64,000 bases of DNA, taken from Phaeobacter italicus. Lineage in GTDB: Bacteria; Pseudomonadota; Alphaproteobacteria; Rhodobacterales; Rhodobacteraceae. The notes under the pieces were generated by a model. That model saw only the letters and a program-made list of their open reading frames with translations. It ran no database searches and had not been told where the DNA came from. The position numbers were made by a program, and so were the translations under genes. Numbering within the stretch: the stretch's first letter is position 1; each line of letters starts with the position of its first letter. Positions 1 through 9,258 of this stretch are shown piece by piece. The DNA lies in NCBI RefSeq assembly GCF_001258055.1, contig NZ_CVRM01000022.1:124001-188000 (forward strand), in the 5' to 3' direction.

Positions 1-222
1 CTGTCGTCCTTTGATCTGGTGGTGGCGCTGTCCCCTGCCAGTCAGCGTCGAGCGCTGGAACTGACCCGTTTTTTTCATCTCGATGTCGAATATTGGCCAA
101 TTATGGACCCAACTGGACTGGGGGAAACCCGTGAAGCCAAGCTAGACAGCTACAGGCAAACCCGATCCCAGATCATCCAGCGCCTGACAGAGCGCTGGGG
201 AAACCCGTTGGAGACAAAATGA
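1..222 (+). CDS. Low-molecular-weight phosphatase family protein, 3' part only
   Basis: The reading frame is open from the first base, so the start and the N-terminal catalytic loop lie outside the window. The visible 73 residues contain LVVALSPASQRRALEL and the tail motif YWPIMDPTG. Both resemble the C-terminal half of low-molecular-weight tyrosine phosphatase/ArsC-like proteins, where the DP pair carries the general-acid Asp. Proteins of this type are commonly found a few genes upstream of infA in Rhodobacteraceae, which fits the downstream order. The stop overlaps the next start (ATGA), suggesting co-translation. The substrate cannot be told from this fragment. Confidence 0.65.
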   Translation: MSSFDLVVALSPASQRRALELTRFFHLDVEYWPIMDPTGLGETREAKLDSYRQTRSQIIQRLTERWGNPLETK

Positions 223-614
223 ACAGCACGATTACTCGCTACTTTGAGGCGTTCAACGCAAAAGATACTGATGCCATGCTGGCCTGCCTGTCCGATGATG
301 TGGCTCACCACGTGAACGAGGGCAAAATCCGTGTCGGCAAGGCGCTGTTCGCAGAGTTTTGCGCGCACATGAGCCGCTGCTACGATGAGAACCTCACCGA
401 TATGGTGATCTTCGCCAACGAAGAGGGCACCCGTGCCGCTGCCGAATACATCGTGAATGGCGTCTATCTTGAAACCGATGCAGGCCTGCCAGAGGCGCGC
501 AAGCAGACGTACCGTTTGCCGGCTGGGTCGTTCTTTGACCTGGAGGATGGCAAGATCACGCGGGTGACAACCTATTACAATCTCGCGGATTGGACGGCGC
601 AGGTTTCTGCCTGA
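219..614 (+). CDS. SnoaL-like / NTF2-fold protein (ketosteroid isomerase-related)
   Basis: A 131-residue single-domain protein. It opens with an ITRYFEAFNAKD helix and a LACLSDDVAHHVNEG strand, and ends with a GKITRVTTYYNL strand, the layout of the NTF2/SnoaL cone fold. These small proteins may be isomerases, hydrolases or binding proteins, and the sequence does not say which. The ATG overlaps the upstream stop by 4 bases and its own stop TGA shares a base with the next ATG, so it is the middle gene of a tightly coupled three-gene unit. No signal peptide is seen, so it should be cytoplasmic. Family assignment is fairly secure; function is unknown. Confidence 0.75.
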   Translation: MNSTITRYFEAFNAKDTDAMLACLSDDVAHHVNEGKIRVGKALFAEFCAHMSRCYDENLTDMVIFANEEGTRAAAEYIVNGVYLETDAGLPEARKQTYRLPAGSFFDLEDGKITRVTTYYNLADWTAQVSA

Positions 615-1204
615 TGGGGCTGCGGCTGGATGTTCTGCGGGGCGAAGACCTGGCTAGGGCGATTGATGATGTTGCGCGTCTGCGCATCGCCGTGTTCCGG
701 GACTGGCCTTATCTTTACGATGGCGACCTGAGCTATGAACGGAGCTATCTGCAAAGTTATCTGGAGAGCGAACGCTCTGTGGTGGTTGGTGCTTTTGATG
801 GCGATGAGCTGGTTGGTGCCTCGACAGGGGCCCCCCTTGCCGATCATGCCGAGGATTTTGCTTCTGCGTTCAAAGGTGCAGGTCTCGCGTTGGAGGACGT
901 GTTTTATTGCGCTGAATCGGTTCTGCTGCCCCAGTATCGCGGGCAGGGGCTTGGACATTGGTTCTTCGATCTGCGCGAGGCCCACGCGAAGGAACTGGAT
1001 TTTGCCGTGTCCGCATTCTGTAGCGTCCAGCGCCCTGACGACCATCCGGCCAAACCGCAGAATTACCGCGATCTGCATGATTTCTGGCGCAAGCGCGGGT
1101 ATCAGCCCATGCCGGGCGTGGTGGCCAGTTTTTCCTGGCGCGACGTCGGGGATACGGAAGAAACCCGCAAGCCTCTGCAGTTTTGGTCACGGAACTTGAC
1201 CTAA
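614..1204 (+). CDS. GNAT family N-acetyltransferase
   Basis: A 196-residue protein with the acetyl-CoA-binding motif of GNAT enzymes: VLLPQYRGQGLGHWFF fits the R/Q-x-x-G-x-G/A signature at about residues 108-123. I chose the ATG at 614 because it overlaps the preceding stop (TGATG) and begins a normal GNAT N-terminus (MGLRLDVLRGEDL). An upstream in-frame ATG at 590 would lie inside the previous gene. It would transfer acetyl from acetyl-CoA to an unknown amine. Overlap with the SnoaL-like gene suggests a shared, unidentified task. Confidence 0.8.
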   Translation: MGLRLDVLRGEDLARAIDDVARLRIAVFRDWPYLYDGDLSYERSYLQSYLESERSVVVGAFDGDELVGASTGAPLADHAEDFASAFKGAGLALEDVFYCAESVLLPQYRGQGLGHWFFDLREAHAKELDFAVSAFCSVQRPDDHPAKPQNYRDLHDFWRKRGYQPMPGVVASFSWRDVGDTEETRKPLQFWSRNLT

Positions 1205-1262
1205 GCCAAGGTTTGCGACCCGATTGTCATATTTGCCCGCACTCAACGCATAGGATTCTTTG

Positions 1263-2141
1263 ATGAAAGTCGCTGCTGCAGCCTACCCTCTTGATTGGTT
1301 CGATGACTGGTCCGCCTATGAGGCGAAAATCACACGCTGGGTGAAGGATGCGGCAGACAACGGCGCGAACCTGTTGGTGTTCCCGGAATATGCCGCGATG
1401 GAGCTGTCGACATTGGACGGGGCTGACGTCGCCGGGGATCTGGAACAGTCCCTGCACGCGGTTTCCCGCCGCATGCCGGATGTGGATGCACTTCATCTGA
1501 AGCTGGCGGCTGAGTTTGGCGTTCACATCCTCGGTGCATCTGCACCGGTTTTTGACGGTGGCACCCGTCCTGTTAACCGCGCAACACTTTATGCCCCGAA
1601 TGGGCAGAAGGGCTTTCAGGACAAACAGATCATGACGATGTTCGAGCGCGACCCCTGGGATGTGACAGGGGGATGTCCGCTCAAAGTGTTTGATACTGAA
1701 TTGGGAAAAATCGGCATCCTGATCTGTTATGACAGTGAATTCCCGCTGCTGGGCCGAGCATTGGCCGATGTCGATATCCTGCTTGTCCCCTCCTGTACGG
1801 AGGCGCTTGCTGGATATTGGCGGGTGCGTATCGGAGCCATGGCGCGCGCGCTTGAAAACCAGTGCGTTTCCGTCATGTCCTCTATCGTTGGCCCAGCGGA
1901 ATGGTCAGAGGCAGTTGACCAGAATACCGGCATGGGGGGCATCTTTGGTCCTCCGGACACGGGCTTTCCGGCGACCGGTGTGCTGGCTGAAGGACAGCTG
2001 AACGAACCGGGCTGGACCTATGCTGATGTGGACCTTGAGGCCATTGCCCATGTGCGTCGGGATGGCATCGTTCGCAACCGGAGCCATTGGCAAGAACGCC
2101 CCGAACCGGGGAAAACCGTCACAATATGTCCCATGCGGTGA
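1263..2141 (+). CDS. Carbon-nitrogen hydrolase (nitrilase superfamily amidase)
   Basis: A 292-residue cytoplasmic hydrolase with the complete Glu-Lys-Cys triad of the nitrilase fold: Glu42 in VFPEYAAMEL, Lys121 in FQDKQIMTMFERD and Cys155 in GILICYDSEFP. The family cleaves C-N bonds of amides, carbamoyl compounds or nitriles, and the Cys-Tyr-Asp-Ser-Glu context is amidase-like rather than true nitrilase. The ATG at 1263 is preferred over the adjacent in-frame TTG. The gene stands 58 bases after the acetyltransferase on the same strand and may be co-transcribed. Substrate unknown; omega-amidase or an N-carbamoyl hydrolase are possible. Confidence 0.85.
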   Translation: MKVAAAAYPLDWFDDWSAYEAKITRWVKDAADNGANLLVFPEYAAMELSTLDGADVAGDLEQSLHAVSRRMPDVDALHLKLAAEFGVHILGASAPVFDGGTRPVNRATLYAPNGQKGFQDKQIMTMFERDPWDVTGGCPLKVFDTELGKIGILICYDSEFPLLGRALADVDILLVPSCTEALAGYWRVRIGAMARALENQCVSVMSSIVGPAEWSEAVDQNTGMGGIFGPPDTGFPATGVLAEGQLNEPGWTYADVDLEAIAHVRRDGIVRNRSHWQERPEPGKTVTICPMR

Positions 2142-2225
2142 TTGCGCCCTTGAAAATCAGGGAAAAAGCGCTCATTTAAGCCCACGTCCCGCAGACTCGC
2201 GGGAAACCATCATTATGGAGATAAC

Positions 2226-2444
2226 ATGGCCAAGGAAGATACGCTCGAATTTCCCGGTGTCGTGAAGGAACTCCTGCCCAATGCGACGTTTCGGGTCGAG
2301 CTGGAAAACGGCCATGAGATCATCGCACACACGGCAGGCAAGATGCGCAAAAACCGCATCCGCGTTCTGGCTGGCGACAAGGTTCAGGTCGAGATGACAC
2401 CCTACGATCTGACCAAGGGACGGATCAACTACCGCTTCAAGTAA
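2226..2444 (+). CDS. infA: Translation initiation factor IF-1
   Basis: A 72-residue S1/OB-fold protein, the usual length of bacterial IF-1. It has the family signature [19 protein letters not shown] at its start and the invariant [19 protein letters not shown] segment in the middle. It binds the 30S A site next to IF-2 and IF-3 during initiation. A hairpin (2189-2204) lies in the 5' region and a strong intrinsic terminator follows, so the gene is probably expressed separately from maf downstream. The infA-maf-RNase E/G-yacG order is typical of Rhodobacteraceae. Confidence 0.97.
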   Translation: MAKEDTLEFPGVVKELLPNATFRVELENGHEIIAHTAGKMRKNRIRVLAGDKVQVEMTPYDLTKGRINYRFK

Positions 2445-2467
2445 GCAAAGAGATCCTTCATACGATC

Positions 2468-2496
2468 AAAGCCCGGCCATCCCGCCGGGCTTTTGT
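2468..2496 (+). terminator. Intrinsic terminator after infA
   Basis: A GC-rich 10-bp stem (AAGCCCGGC paired with GCCGGGCTT, loop CATCC region) is followed by TTTTGTTTT, 24 bases after the infA stop. Confidence 0.85.
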
Positions 2497-2622
2497 TTTG
2501 CGCATCTGTTGCCTCTGGCGGTGTTGGGCTTCCCCAGATCCGGAAGAGCCAGTAAGACAGGCCAGACCTGCGCTGTGCCTGAGACGCTTGCAGAAAACAC
2601 CATATGACCGAGAGGGACGGAA

Positions 2623-3204
2623 ATGGCATTCATTCTGGGATCTGGCAGCCCCCGTCGGCTGGAATTGCTGGCTCAGCTGGGAATTGCCCCGGATGCGGTG
2701 TGTCCACCGGACATCGACGAAACCCCAAAGAGGGGTGAGCAGCCGCGCCTGTACTGTGCCCGGATTGCGCGGGAAAAGGCCGAAGCAATCGCCGCAGAGC
2801 TGGATGATCTGGTGCTTTGCGCGGATACCACCGTCGCCCTGGGGCGCCGCATCATGGGTAAACCCGCGGACGCTGGTGAGGCGGCAGAGTTTCTGCTTGC
2901 CCTGTCTGGGCGCCGTCATCAGGTGATTACGTCTGTTGCGGTGCGGCGCGGTGATCGCCTCTGGACCCGTGACGTTGTCAGCGCTGTTAAAATGAAGCGG
3001 CTGTCGGATGAAGAACTCAATGCCTATCTCGCGACTGGCGATTGGCAGGGCAAGGCAGGGGCCTATGCCATTCAGGGGCCTGCCGGGGCGCTGATTCCGT
3101 GGATCAACGGATCTTTCACCGGAATTGTTGGCCTGCCGCTGGCCGAAACCGCCACATTGCTGCGCGCAGCAGGCTGGACACAGAACAAGGAGACTGCCGC
3201 ATGA
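2623..3204 (+). CDS. maf: Maf family nucleoside triphosphate pyrophosphatase
   Basis: A 193-residue protein with the N-terminal Maf signature [15 protein letters not shown] and the central [10 protein letters not shown] strand, whose Asp is the catalytic base. [20 protein letters not shown] follows as in Maf proteins. The enzyme hydrolyses non-canonical or methylated NTPs to NMP and pyrophosphate, keeping them out of nucleic acids. It is slightly divergent (CADTTVA rather than AADTVV), so dTTP/UTP versus m7GTP preference cannot be assigned. The stop overlaps the start of the RNase E/G gene (ATGA), indicating co-translation. Confidence 0.9.
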   Translation: MAFILGSGSPRRLELLAQLGIAPDAVCPPDIDETPKRGEQPRLYCARIAREKAEAIAAELDDLVLCADTTVALGRRIMGKPADAGEAAEFLLALSGRRHQVITSVAVRRGDRLWTRDVVSAVKMKRLSDEELNAYLATGDWQGKAGAYAIQGPAGALIPWINGSFTGIVGLPLAETATLLRAAGWTQNKETAA

Positions 3205-4223
3205 AGGGCCGTACGATCATTCTCGACCATATTGAAGGCCGGGAAGCCGCCGCACTCGTTGTTGATGGGGTTCTTGAGGATTTCCTGATCGACAGCGATG
3301 CGCCAACTCCCGGCACGATCTATCGCGCCAAGGCGGATCGTCCGGTAAAAGGGCAGGGGGGCATGTTTCTCACCACACCGGACGGCCCCGCCTTTTTGCG
3401 TCAGGTCAAGGGTCTGGCGCCCGGTCAGGAGCTTCTGGTCCAGCTGACAGGCTACGCCGATACGGGCAAGGCGCTGCCCGTGACGCAAAAGCTCCTCTTC
3501 AAAAGTCGCTATGCGATTGTCACACCAGAGGCGCCGGGGCTCAATATTTCCCGCTCGATCCGCGACGAAGACGAACGTGATCGGCTCCTGGAAATCGCCC
3601 ACGGCACAATGGGCGATAGCAGCTACGGGCTCATCCTGCGTTCAGCCTGTGACGGTGCCGACGCAGAAGATATCGAGGAAGACATTCTCGCGATGCTCGC
3701 GCTTGCGGATCAGGTGCTGCACGACGAAGGTTCAGGCCCCGAAGTCCTGGCAGAAGGCGATACTCCGCATCTGCTGGCGTGGCGCGATTGGACCGATCCT
3801 GCAGATGTGGAACGGAAACCGGGCGGCTTTGAACACCACGGTGTTCTGGAGACGCTTGATCAGGTGAAGACGATTCGCGAGCCGCTGAGCGGCGGGGCGT
3901 TCCTGTTTATCGAGCCGACCCGTGCCCTGGTGGCTGTCGACGTTAACACCGGTTCGGATACTTCTCTCGCTGCGGGCACCAAGGCAAACATGGCCTGCGC
4001 CAAGGGGCTGGCCCGTGCGCTGCGGCTGCGGGGGCTGGGGGGCCAGATCGTGATCGATCTTGCTCCGATGCCGAAAAAGGATCGCCGCGCCTTCGAATCC
4101 GCACTGCGCGCCAGTTTCCGCACCGACAGCGAAGAGACCACGTTGGTTGGCTGGACCAACCTTGGTCACTTTGAATTGCAGCGCAAACGGGGCCGGGTTC
4201 CCTTGTCTGAGGTGCTGTCATGA
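3201..4223 (+). CDS. Ribonuclease E/G family protein, short form
   Basis: A 340-residue single-strand endoribonuclease of the RNase E/G fold. Catalytic acidic residues are visible in [10 protein letters not shown] (Asp247) and IVIDLAPM (Asp286). It lacks the CPxCxG zinc link and the C-terminal degradosome scaffold of full RNase E, so it is closer to a truncated RNase G. The ATG at 3201 overlaps the maf stop, and an in-frame extension to 3042 would lie inside maf and is rejected. A separate full-length RNase E probably exists elsewhere. Likely role: trimming rRNA or mRNA together with the main RNase E. Confidence 0.88.
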   Translation: MKGRTIILDHIEGREAAALVVDGVLEDFLIDSDAPTPGTIYRAKADRPVKGQGGMFLTTPDGPAFLRQVKGLAPGQELLVQLTGYADTGKALPVTQKLLFKSRYAIVTPEAPGLNISRSIRDEDERDRLLEIAHGTMGDSSYGLILRSACDGADAEDIEEDILAMLALADQVLHDEGSGPEVLAEGDTPHLLAWRDWTDPADVERKPGGFEHHGVLETLDQVKTIREPLSGGAFLFIEPTRALVAVDVNTGSDTSLAAGTKANMACAKGLARALRLRGLGGQIVIDLAPMPKKDRRAFESALRASFRTDSEETTLVGWTNLGHFELQRKRGRVPLSEVLS

Positions 4224-4402
4224 GCTGCCCGATCTGTGGAGAAGAAACCAGAAGGGAATACCGCCCCTTCTGTTCTCGCCGCTGCGCTGATGTTGATCTC
4301 GCAAAATGGCTGAATGGCGCTTATGCCACCCCCAGCACCGACCCCGAAGACATTGAAATCGCTCTGGAAGAAGCAGAAAAAGCGCAAGAAACCAAACATT
4401 AG
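4220..4402 (+). CDS. yacG: DNA gyrase inhibitor YacG (zinc finger)
   Basis: A 60-residue protein with a CPIC-x11-CSRRC zinc site (Cys3, Cys6, Cys18, Cys22), the YacG pattern, followed by VDLAKWLNGAY and an acidic tail. In E. coli YacG binds GyrB and blocks DNA binding by gyrase; whether this holds here is not shown. It starts four bases before the RNase E/G stop, so it is translationally coupled to it. Length and motif match the family exactly. Confidence 0.92.
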   Translation: MSCPICGEETRREYRPFCSRRCADVDLAKWLNGAYATPSTDPEDIEIALEEAEKAQETKH

Positions 4403-4483
4403 CGAATTTCTTTGAAAAAGCCTCTGGACACCGCCACCCCCACGTCATAGAAGGCCCTCACCCAAGGCAAACAGCCTTCCCGT

Positions 4484-4558
4484 GCCCGGGTAGCTCAGGG
4501 GTAGAGCAGTGGATTGAAAATCCTCGTGTCGGTGGTTCGATTCCGCCCCCGGGCACCA
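4484..4558 (+). tRNA. tRNA-Phe (anticodon GAA)
   Basis: A complete cloverleaf: acceptor GCCCGGG/CCCGGGC, D arm GCTC...GAGC, anticodon loop TTGAAAA (anticodon GAA), T arm GGTGG-TTCGATT-CCGCC and an encoded ACCA 3' end. The anticodon stem GTGGA/TCCTC has a U-U mismatch at its second pair. It lies 81 bases after yacG. Confidence 0.97.
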
Positions 4559-4679
4559 TTTTACCTAGAGTGAAAAAAATGTGATGCAGCGCCGATTGGC
4601 TTGCTGCATTTTTTGTTTTTGCCCCTATGTCTGATCACAGCGGTGGGCAATCGCCGGGTTCTGGCAGATCGGGGGGCAT

Positions 4680-6164
4680 GTGCAGCGGGCAGGGGGAGAT
4701 AGTGGTAGCTTGGGTGACTTGAACGGCGGGTCAGTGGGCGTTGGTGTTTTGGGTCCAGTGCTTTTTCTTGACGACATTCGCGACGGTCAGGTCTGGCTCA
4801 GCGCTCTTGTTTTGACGCGCGACGATGGTGATCTTGCGCCTTTGATTTGCGATGATGGGGCGGCGCATCCCTTTCGGGAACTGGCTTGCGAAGCGGGCTG
4901 GCGGGTGATGCGGGCGAGGTTTCGGGGGGAGGCCAGAAGCACGATCCGCTACAGTGCACTGGGAACGACATATGAGCTGGCCGGAGCGTTTGGTGGCAAT
5001 CTGAATATCGCATTCGCGTCCTGCAATGGAGAGGAACACGGAGATCTTGACCGTGATCCGGAAGAGCGAAATGTCATGTGGGCCCGCCTGTTGCGAGAGC
5101 ATAAGGTACGCCCATTTCATCTCTTGCTGCATGGGGGAGACCAGATCTATGCAGATGAGGTCACACAGGGCCACCCGCTGAGCGAGGACTGGCCAGACCA
5201 CCTGCCCAAAGATCCCTCCCGCGAGGGCCTTGAGGATCTGCGGGCGCATTTGAGACGGGGGTTCTTTGAGCGCTATGTCTCATTCTTTCTCGGCTGTCCT
5301 GACATGCTGGCGCTTGCCGCGACGGTGCCATCCCTGTGCCAATGGGACGACCACGACATTTGTGACGGGTGGGGGTCGCTGCGCAGATCAAGGACCTATT
5401 CTCCGATCGGCCAGACCCTTTTTGACGTGGCGCGTGAGGCCGCTCTTTTGTTTCAACATGCCTGTGTGGACGGGGATCTGCCGGGGCGGTTTCATGACCC
5501 GGAAGGGTTGAGCCTGAGCTGGAGGATTGACCTGCCGGATCTGAGGATCGTGGCGCCTGATCTGCGCTCTGAGCGAACACGCAGGCAGGTTATGGGACGC
5601 ATTGGCTGGGAGATGATGGACGACCTGCTGAATGCAACGCCAACGCGACGGCTGATCGTGGTGTCGTCGGTGCCCCTGTTGGGGCCACGGTTGTCCATTC
5701 TGGAGGCCGTGATGGTAGCAATTCCGCAGATGCAGAAATACGAGGATGATCTCCGGGATCAATGGCAAAGCAGAGCGCACCGGAGCGAATGGCGTCGGAT
5801 GCTGGACCTGCTGCGCGGTATCTCAGAGCTGGGGCAAACCGATATCACCATCGTGTCGGGAGAGATCCATCTGGCGGCACGCGGCACCATGCCTTTGGGG
5901 CAGGGGCGTGTCCTGCATCAGCTGATCGCTTCGGGTGTTGCACATCGCGCGCCTCCGAATGCCTGGGCGCGGGTTCTGGGCTGGCTTGCCGTCTTGGGGG
6001 ACAGCCCGCTGAGCGGTGCGCCGATCCGGATGCAGCGCCTGCCGGGTCAGAGAAGGCGTTACGTGGCAGAGCGCAACACCCTGACGCTTCGCCGGGTCGA
6101 CGGTGAGTGGGGCGCAATCTGGGACCTGGAGCAGTCCGGCCAGACAGCCCCGTTGCCCGTGTAA
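4680..6164 (+). CDS. PhoD-like metallophosphatase (alkaline phosphatase D family)
   Basis: A protein of up to 494 residues containing the metallophosphatase core of PhoD-type enzymes: LLLHGGDQIYADEV (about 148-161), CQWDDHDICDGWGS (about 219-232) and IVSGEIHLAARG. These supply the metal-binding Asp/His residues. No Tat or Sec signal is visible and the N-terminal region is untypical, so a cytoplasmic location is likely, unlike classic secreted PhoD. The start is uncertain: the GTG at 4680 gives the longest frame, but internal GTG codons near 4736-4745 are alternatives. It faces the chemoreceptor gene tail to tail. Phosphomonoesterase versus diesterase activity is open. Confidence 0.78.
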   Translation: MQRAGGDSGSLGDLNGGSVGVGVLGPVLFLDDIRDGQVWLSALVLTRDDGDLAPLICDDGAAHPFRELACEAGWRVMRARFRGEARSTIRYSALGTTYELAGAFGGNLNIAFASCNGEEHGDLDRDPEERNVMWARLLREHKVRPFHLLLHGGDQIYADEVTQGHPLSEDWPDHLPKDPSREGLEDLRAHLRRGFFERYVSFFLGCPDMLALAATVPSLCQWDDHDICDGWGSLRRSRTYSPIGQTLFDVAREAALLFQHACVDGDLPGRFHDPEGLSLSWRIDLPDLRIVAPDLRSERTRRQVMGRIGWEMMDDLLNATPTRRLIVVSSVPLLGPRLSILEAVMVAIPQMQKYEDDLRDQWQSRAHRSEWRRMLDLLRGISELGQTDITIVSGEIHLAARGTMPLGQGRVLHQLIASGVAHRAPPNAWARVLGWLAVLGDSPLSGAPIRMQRLPGQRRRYVAERNTLTLRRVDGEWGAIWDLEQSGQTAPLPV

Positions 6165-6194
6165 GATGCCGCGTTTAGCAGGCCAGGAACGGAT

Positions 6195-6222
6195 CAGGCC
6201 CGATCTTATGAGACCGGGCCCT
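6195..6222. terminator. Possible bidirectional terminator hairpin between convergent genes
   Basis: An imperfect inverted repeat (CAGGCCCGATC with GACCGGGCCCTG) sits between the convergent PhoD-like and chemoreceptor genes. There is no strong T-run on either side, so confidence is low. Confidence 0.4.
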
Positions 6223-6229
6223 GTTCAGG

Positions 6230-8113
6230 TCAGAAATCTTCCCAAAGTCCTGCTGCACTGGTGTTGACTGCAGCCTTGGTTGGGGGCGGAACATCCCAGT
6301 CATCGCCATGGCTTGTCGGTGTGGGGTTTGCGGCTGGCGGCGGTGCAGCTGCGCGTTGGCGCATTGGCGTGACGTTCCCGCCCTTGATGGAGAAATGTTC
6401 CACCAGTTGGGCCAGTTTGGCTGCATCGTTGTCAAGCAGTTGAGCCGCGGCGTTTGACTGTTCGACCATTGCCGCGTTCTGTTGCGTCACCTGATCAAGC
6501 TGCACCACGCCAGTGTTGATTTCGCCAAGACCAGTCGATTGCTCCGCGGCGCTTTCTGCGATGTCGGTGACCAGCTTCGAGATATGGTTGACCCGCCCAA
6601 CGATGGAGGTCAGCGCATCTCCGGCACGTCCGACCAGATGCACGCCGCTTTCAACCTGCCTTGAGCTGTCTTCGATCAATGTCTTGATCTCAAGCGCCGC
6701 GTCAGAGGAGCGTTGTGCCAGACCGCGAACTTCGCTCGCCACAACCGCAAAGCCACGACCAGCTTCGCCTGCGCGGGCGGCCTCGACGCCTGCGTTCAGG
6801 GCCAAAAGGTTGGTTTGGAACGCGATATCGTCGATCACACCGATGATCTGAGAGATCTTCTCAGAAGAACTCTCGATTTCGGTCATGGCAGTTACGGCAC
6901 TTTGAACGACCTCGCCGCTTTGTTCTGCCTCGTCGCGGGCTTCGCGGGTCACCTGTTCGGCGCTGCGCGCACCATCAGCGGCGGATTTCACGCTTGCAGT
7001 GAGTTCTTCCAGCGCGGCGGCGGTTTCTTCAAGGGTGGCTGCCTGGCTTTCGGTCCGGCTGGACAGATCGCTGGAGGATTGATTGATCTCCGACGCGCCG
7101 TTTCGGATGCTTGCGGCGGACGAGACGACCTGAGAAACCGTTGCATTGAGGTTCTCAACGGATGTGTTGAAGTCCTTTCGCAATCCCTCGTAGCCGTCGG
7201 GGAAGGTACGGGTGATCTGCGTGCTGAGGTCGCCCTGCGAAAGCATCGAAAGGTGCTTGCTGAGTGTTTCGACCACTTCCAGCTGCTCTGCCTCGCGGGT
7301 TTGCTGTTCGCGCTCCAGCATCTGCTGGCGGATCAGCGACTCGCGGAAGATCTCAACCTTGCGGGCCATATCCCCGATCTCGCTCTTGCTGTCAGTGGCT
7401 GGAATATCGCCATCGGTATCGCCATCAGCAAGTTCCGCCATCCGGGCCTTGAGCCGGTTCACCGGCCCTGTGATACCGCGGGTGATTGCTGTGGCAGCAA
7501 GCAAAAGAACCCCAAGGCTGACTGCCAGAATGACAAGGGCCTGCATCCGCATGGACGCAAGATCTGCGTCAATGTCAGAGACATAGGCGCCAGTTCCGAC
7601 GATCCAGCCCCAAGGCTCAAACAGATCGACATAGCTCATCTTTGCTTCGATCTCATCGGTGCCGGGCTTGTGGAAATGATACATCAAGGAACCGTCGCCT
7701 GTTGTGCGCGCGATGTTTCCCATTTCCTCATAAAGACGGAAGCCGTTCACATCCTCGATATCACGACGGTAGGCGCCGATCAGTTCAGGCTTTGTCGGCA
7801 GAACCTGCATGATATAATCGAGGTCCATGGCAAAGTAATAGCCTGCCGTACCGTAGCGCATGGTGTTGAGCCGCTCACGGCCAAGGGATTTGGCCTCATC
7901 AAGAGTGAGCGAACCCTGTTCGACCTGCGCCTGCAGTACAGACAGCTGGCCCGTGGCGAGTTCGACAAATTCCTGCAGCTTTTTCTCGCGCGTATCATAG
8001 GCGTTCTGCACCGATTGAGACAGCAGCATGAACGTCAGTGCAACGGCTAGAACAACTGCCAGCCCTGACATCGCATAGATCCTGGCTGGCAATCTGAACA
8101 GAAAGTTTGGCAT
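6230..8113 (-). CDS. Methyl-accepting chemotaxis protein with single Cache domain
   Basis: A 627-residue chemoreceptor. Membrane helix about 12-32 is followed by a periplasmic sCache domain (36-185, with [11 protein letters not shown] and [14 protein letters not shown] motifs), a second helix (191-211), HAMP (212-264) and the cytoplasmic signalling hairpin with [20 protein letters not shown]. It would sense a small molecule and drive CheA through CheW. The C-terminus ends in GLWEDF, resembling the xWxxF pentapeptide that tethers CheR/CheB. No che genes lie nearby. A second receptor in this window shares a near-identical hairpin but a different sensor. Confidence 0.93.
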   Translation of the reverse strand: MPNFLFRLPARIYAMSGLAVVLAVALTFMLLSQSVQNAYDTREKKLQEFVELATGQLSVLQAQVEQGSLTLDEAKSLGRERLNTMRYGTAGYYFAMDLDYIMQVLPTKPELIGAYRRDIEDVNGFRLYEEMGNIARTTGDGSLMYHFHKPGTDEIEAKMSYVDLFEPWGWIVGTGAYVSDIDADLASMRMQALVILAVSLGVLLLAATAITRGITGPVNRLKARMAELADGDTDGDIPATDSKSEIGDMARKVEIFRESLIRQQMLEREQQTREAEQLEVVETLSKHLSMLSQGDLSTQITRTFPDGYEGLRKDFNTSVENLNATVSQVVSSAASIRNGASEINQSSSDLSSRTESQAATLEETAAALEELTASVKSAADGARSAEQVTREARDEAEQSGEVVQSAVTAMTEIESSSEKISQIIGVIDDIAFQTNLLALNAGVEAARAGEAGRGFAVVASEVRGLAQRSSDAALEIKTLIEDSSRQVESGVHLVGRAGDALTSIVGRVNHISKLVTDIAESAAEQSTGLGEINTGVVQLDQVTQQNAAMVEQSNAAAQLLDNDAAKLAQLVEHFSIKGGNVTPMRQRAAAPPPAANPTPTSHGDDWDVPPPTKAAVNTSAAGLWEDF

Positions 8114-8241
8114 TTTGCATTTGTCCCTGGTTACTGGTTTTCGGGACGATCGCGTAAAATGGCTAAGGATTACTTAGGGGCATGGGAAAATGACCGAGAA
8201 AGAAGCATTTCACGTGCATATTTTCCACAGCCGTCGGTGTT

Positions 8242-9252
8242 TCATTCGTACCTTAGGTCCGTCGCTTTGCCGCGGAAGATGAAATAGGCCATCACGGAAT
8301 AGGCGATGATCACTGGCACCACGCACAATGCGCCAACCAGAATGATCCATAGGCTTTCCGGCGCCGCCGCTGCGGCATAGATCGTCAGCTTCTCTGGCAC
8401 GACATACGGATAAAAGCTGTAGGCCAGCCCCAGGTAGGCCATGACGAACAATGCGGTCGACATCAGAAACGGCAGCCAGTTCTGGCGGTCATCCTGCATC
8501 GGCATCCGTTGCAGCAGGCGCCACAGAAGGACCAGAACCGACACGGACAAGAGTGGCAGAGGGGCGAGCCAGAGGATTTCGGGAAAGGCAAACCACTTGC
8601 CAAAGATCCGGTCACTGACCAGCGGCGTCGCCGCGGAGACGGCAAAAACCCCGATCACGGCGCCCCAGAGGCTGCGTCGCGCCCATGTCACCGCCTTCAA
8701 TTGCAGCGCGCCTTCTGTTTTGTGGATCAGCCAGGTAGAGCCGATGAAGCTGTAGCCAACAGCGAGAGAAACGGCTGTCAGACAGGCAAAGGCATAGGTC
8801 GCCAAGGTCTTTTCCAGACCCATGATGTAGAGCCCCAGCATGAAGCCCTGCGAGAGGGCGGTCATCAATGAGCCAACAAAAAACAGCCGGTTCCACAATG
8901 CCTTGTGATGATCTCGCGCTTTTGCGCGGAACTCAAAAGCAACCCCGCGCAGTATGAGGCCGATCAGCATGACAAACACTGGCAGGTAGAGTGTCGACAA
9001 AATGACACCGTGCGCAGTGGGAAAGGCAACGAGCAAGAGCCCCACCGCCAGCACCAGCCAGGTTTCGTTGGCGTCCCAGAACGGGCCGATTGAACCAATC
9101 ATGCGGTCCTGTTCAATTCGGTCTGCCATCGGAAAGAGCAGGCCAACCCCAAGGTCGAATCCGTCAAGGACGACGTAGATCAGGATGGACAGCCCCATGA
9201 GAGAGGCAAACGCCCATGGCAGCCAGTCTGCCGGGTTTGAGAAGTCAGGCAT
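8242..9252 (-). CDS. cydB: Cytochrome bd-type quinol oxidase subunit II
   Basis: A 336-residue polytopic membrane protein whose N-terminus LIYVVLDGFDLGVGLLFPM and WDANETWLVLAVG segment are hallmarks of CydB/CioB. It pairs with CydA to form the quinol oxidase that reduces O2 to water without proton pumping. Its short length fits the cyanide-insensitive (CIO) clade. It follows cydA after a gap of only six bases. I found no CydX-like small ORF in the 128 bases downstream. Confidence 0.95.
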   Translation of the reverse strand: MPDFSNPADWLPWAFASLMGLSILIYVVLDGFDLGVGLLFPMADRIEQDRMIGSIGPFWDANETWLVLAVGLLLVAFPTAHGVILSTLYLPVFVMLIGLILRGVAFEFRAKARDHHKALWNRLFFVGSLMTALSQGFMLGLYIMGLEKTLATYAFACLTAVSLAVGYSFIGSTWLIHKTEGALQLKAVTWARRSLWGAVIGVFAVSAATPLVSDRIFGKWFAFPEILWLAPLPLLSVSVLVLLWRLLQRMPMQDDRQNWLPFLMSTALFVMAYLGLAYSFYPYVVPEKLTIYAAAAAPESLWIILVGALCVVPVIIAYSVMAYFIFRGKATDLRYE

Positions 9253-9258
9253 TTGTGG

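Noticed and set aside
6713-8050. A 445-residue plus-strand frame opposite the Cache chemoreceptor
   Set aside because: Frequent antisense open frame in GC-rich genes; the minus-strand receptor has full domain support.
8114-8241. A CydX-like small subunit downstream of cydB
   Set aside because: Only an 11-codon ORF is present; no single-helix protein is encoded.
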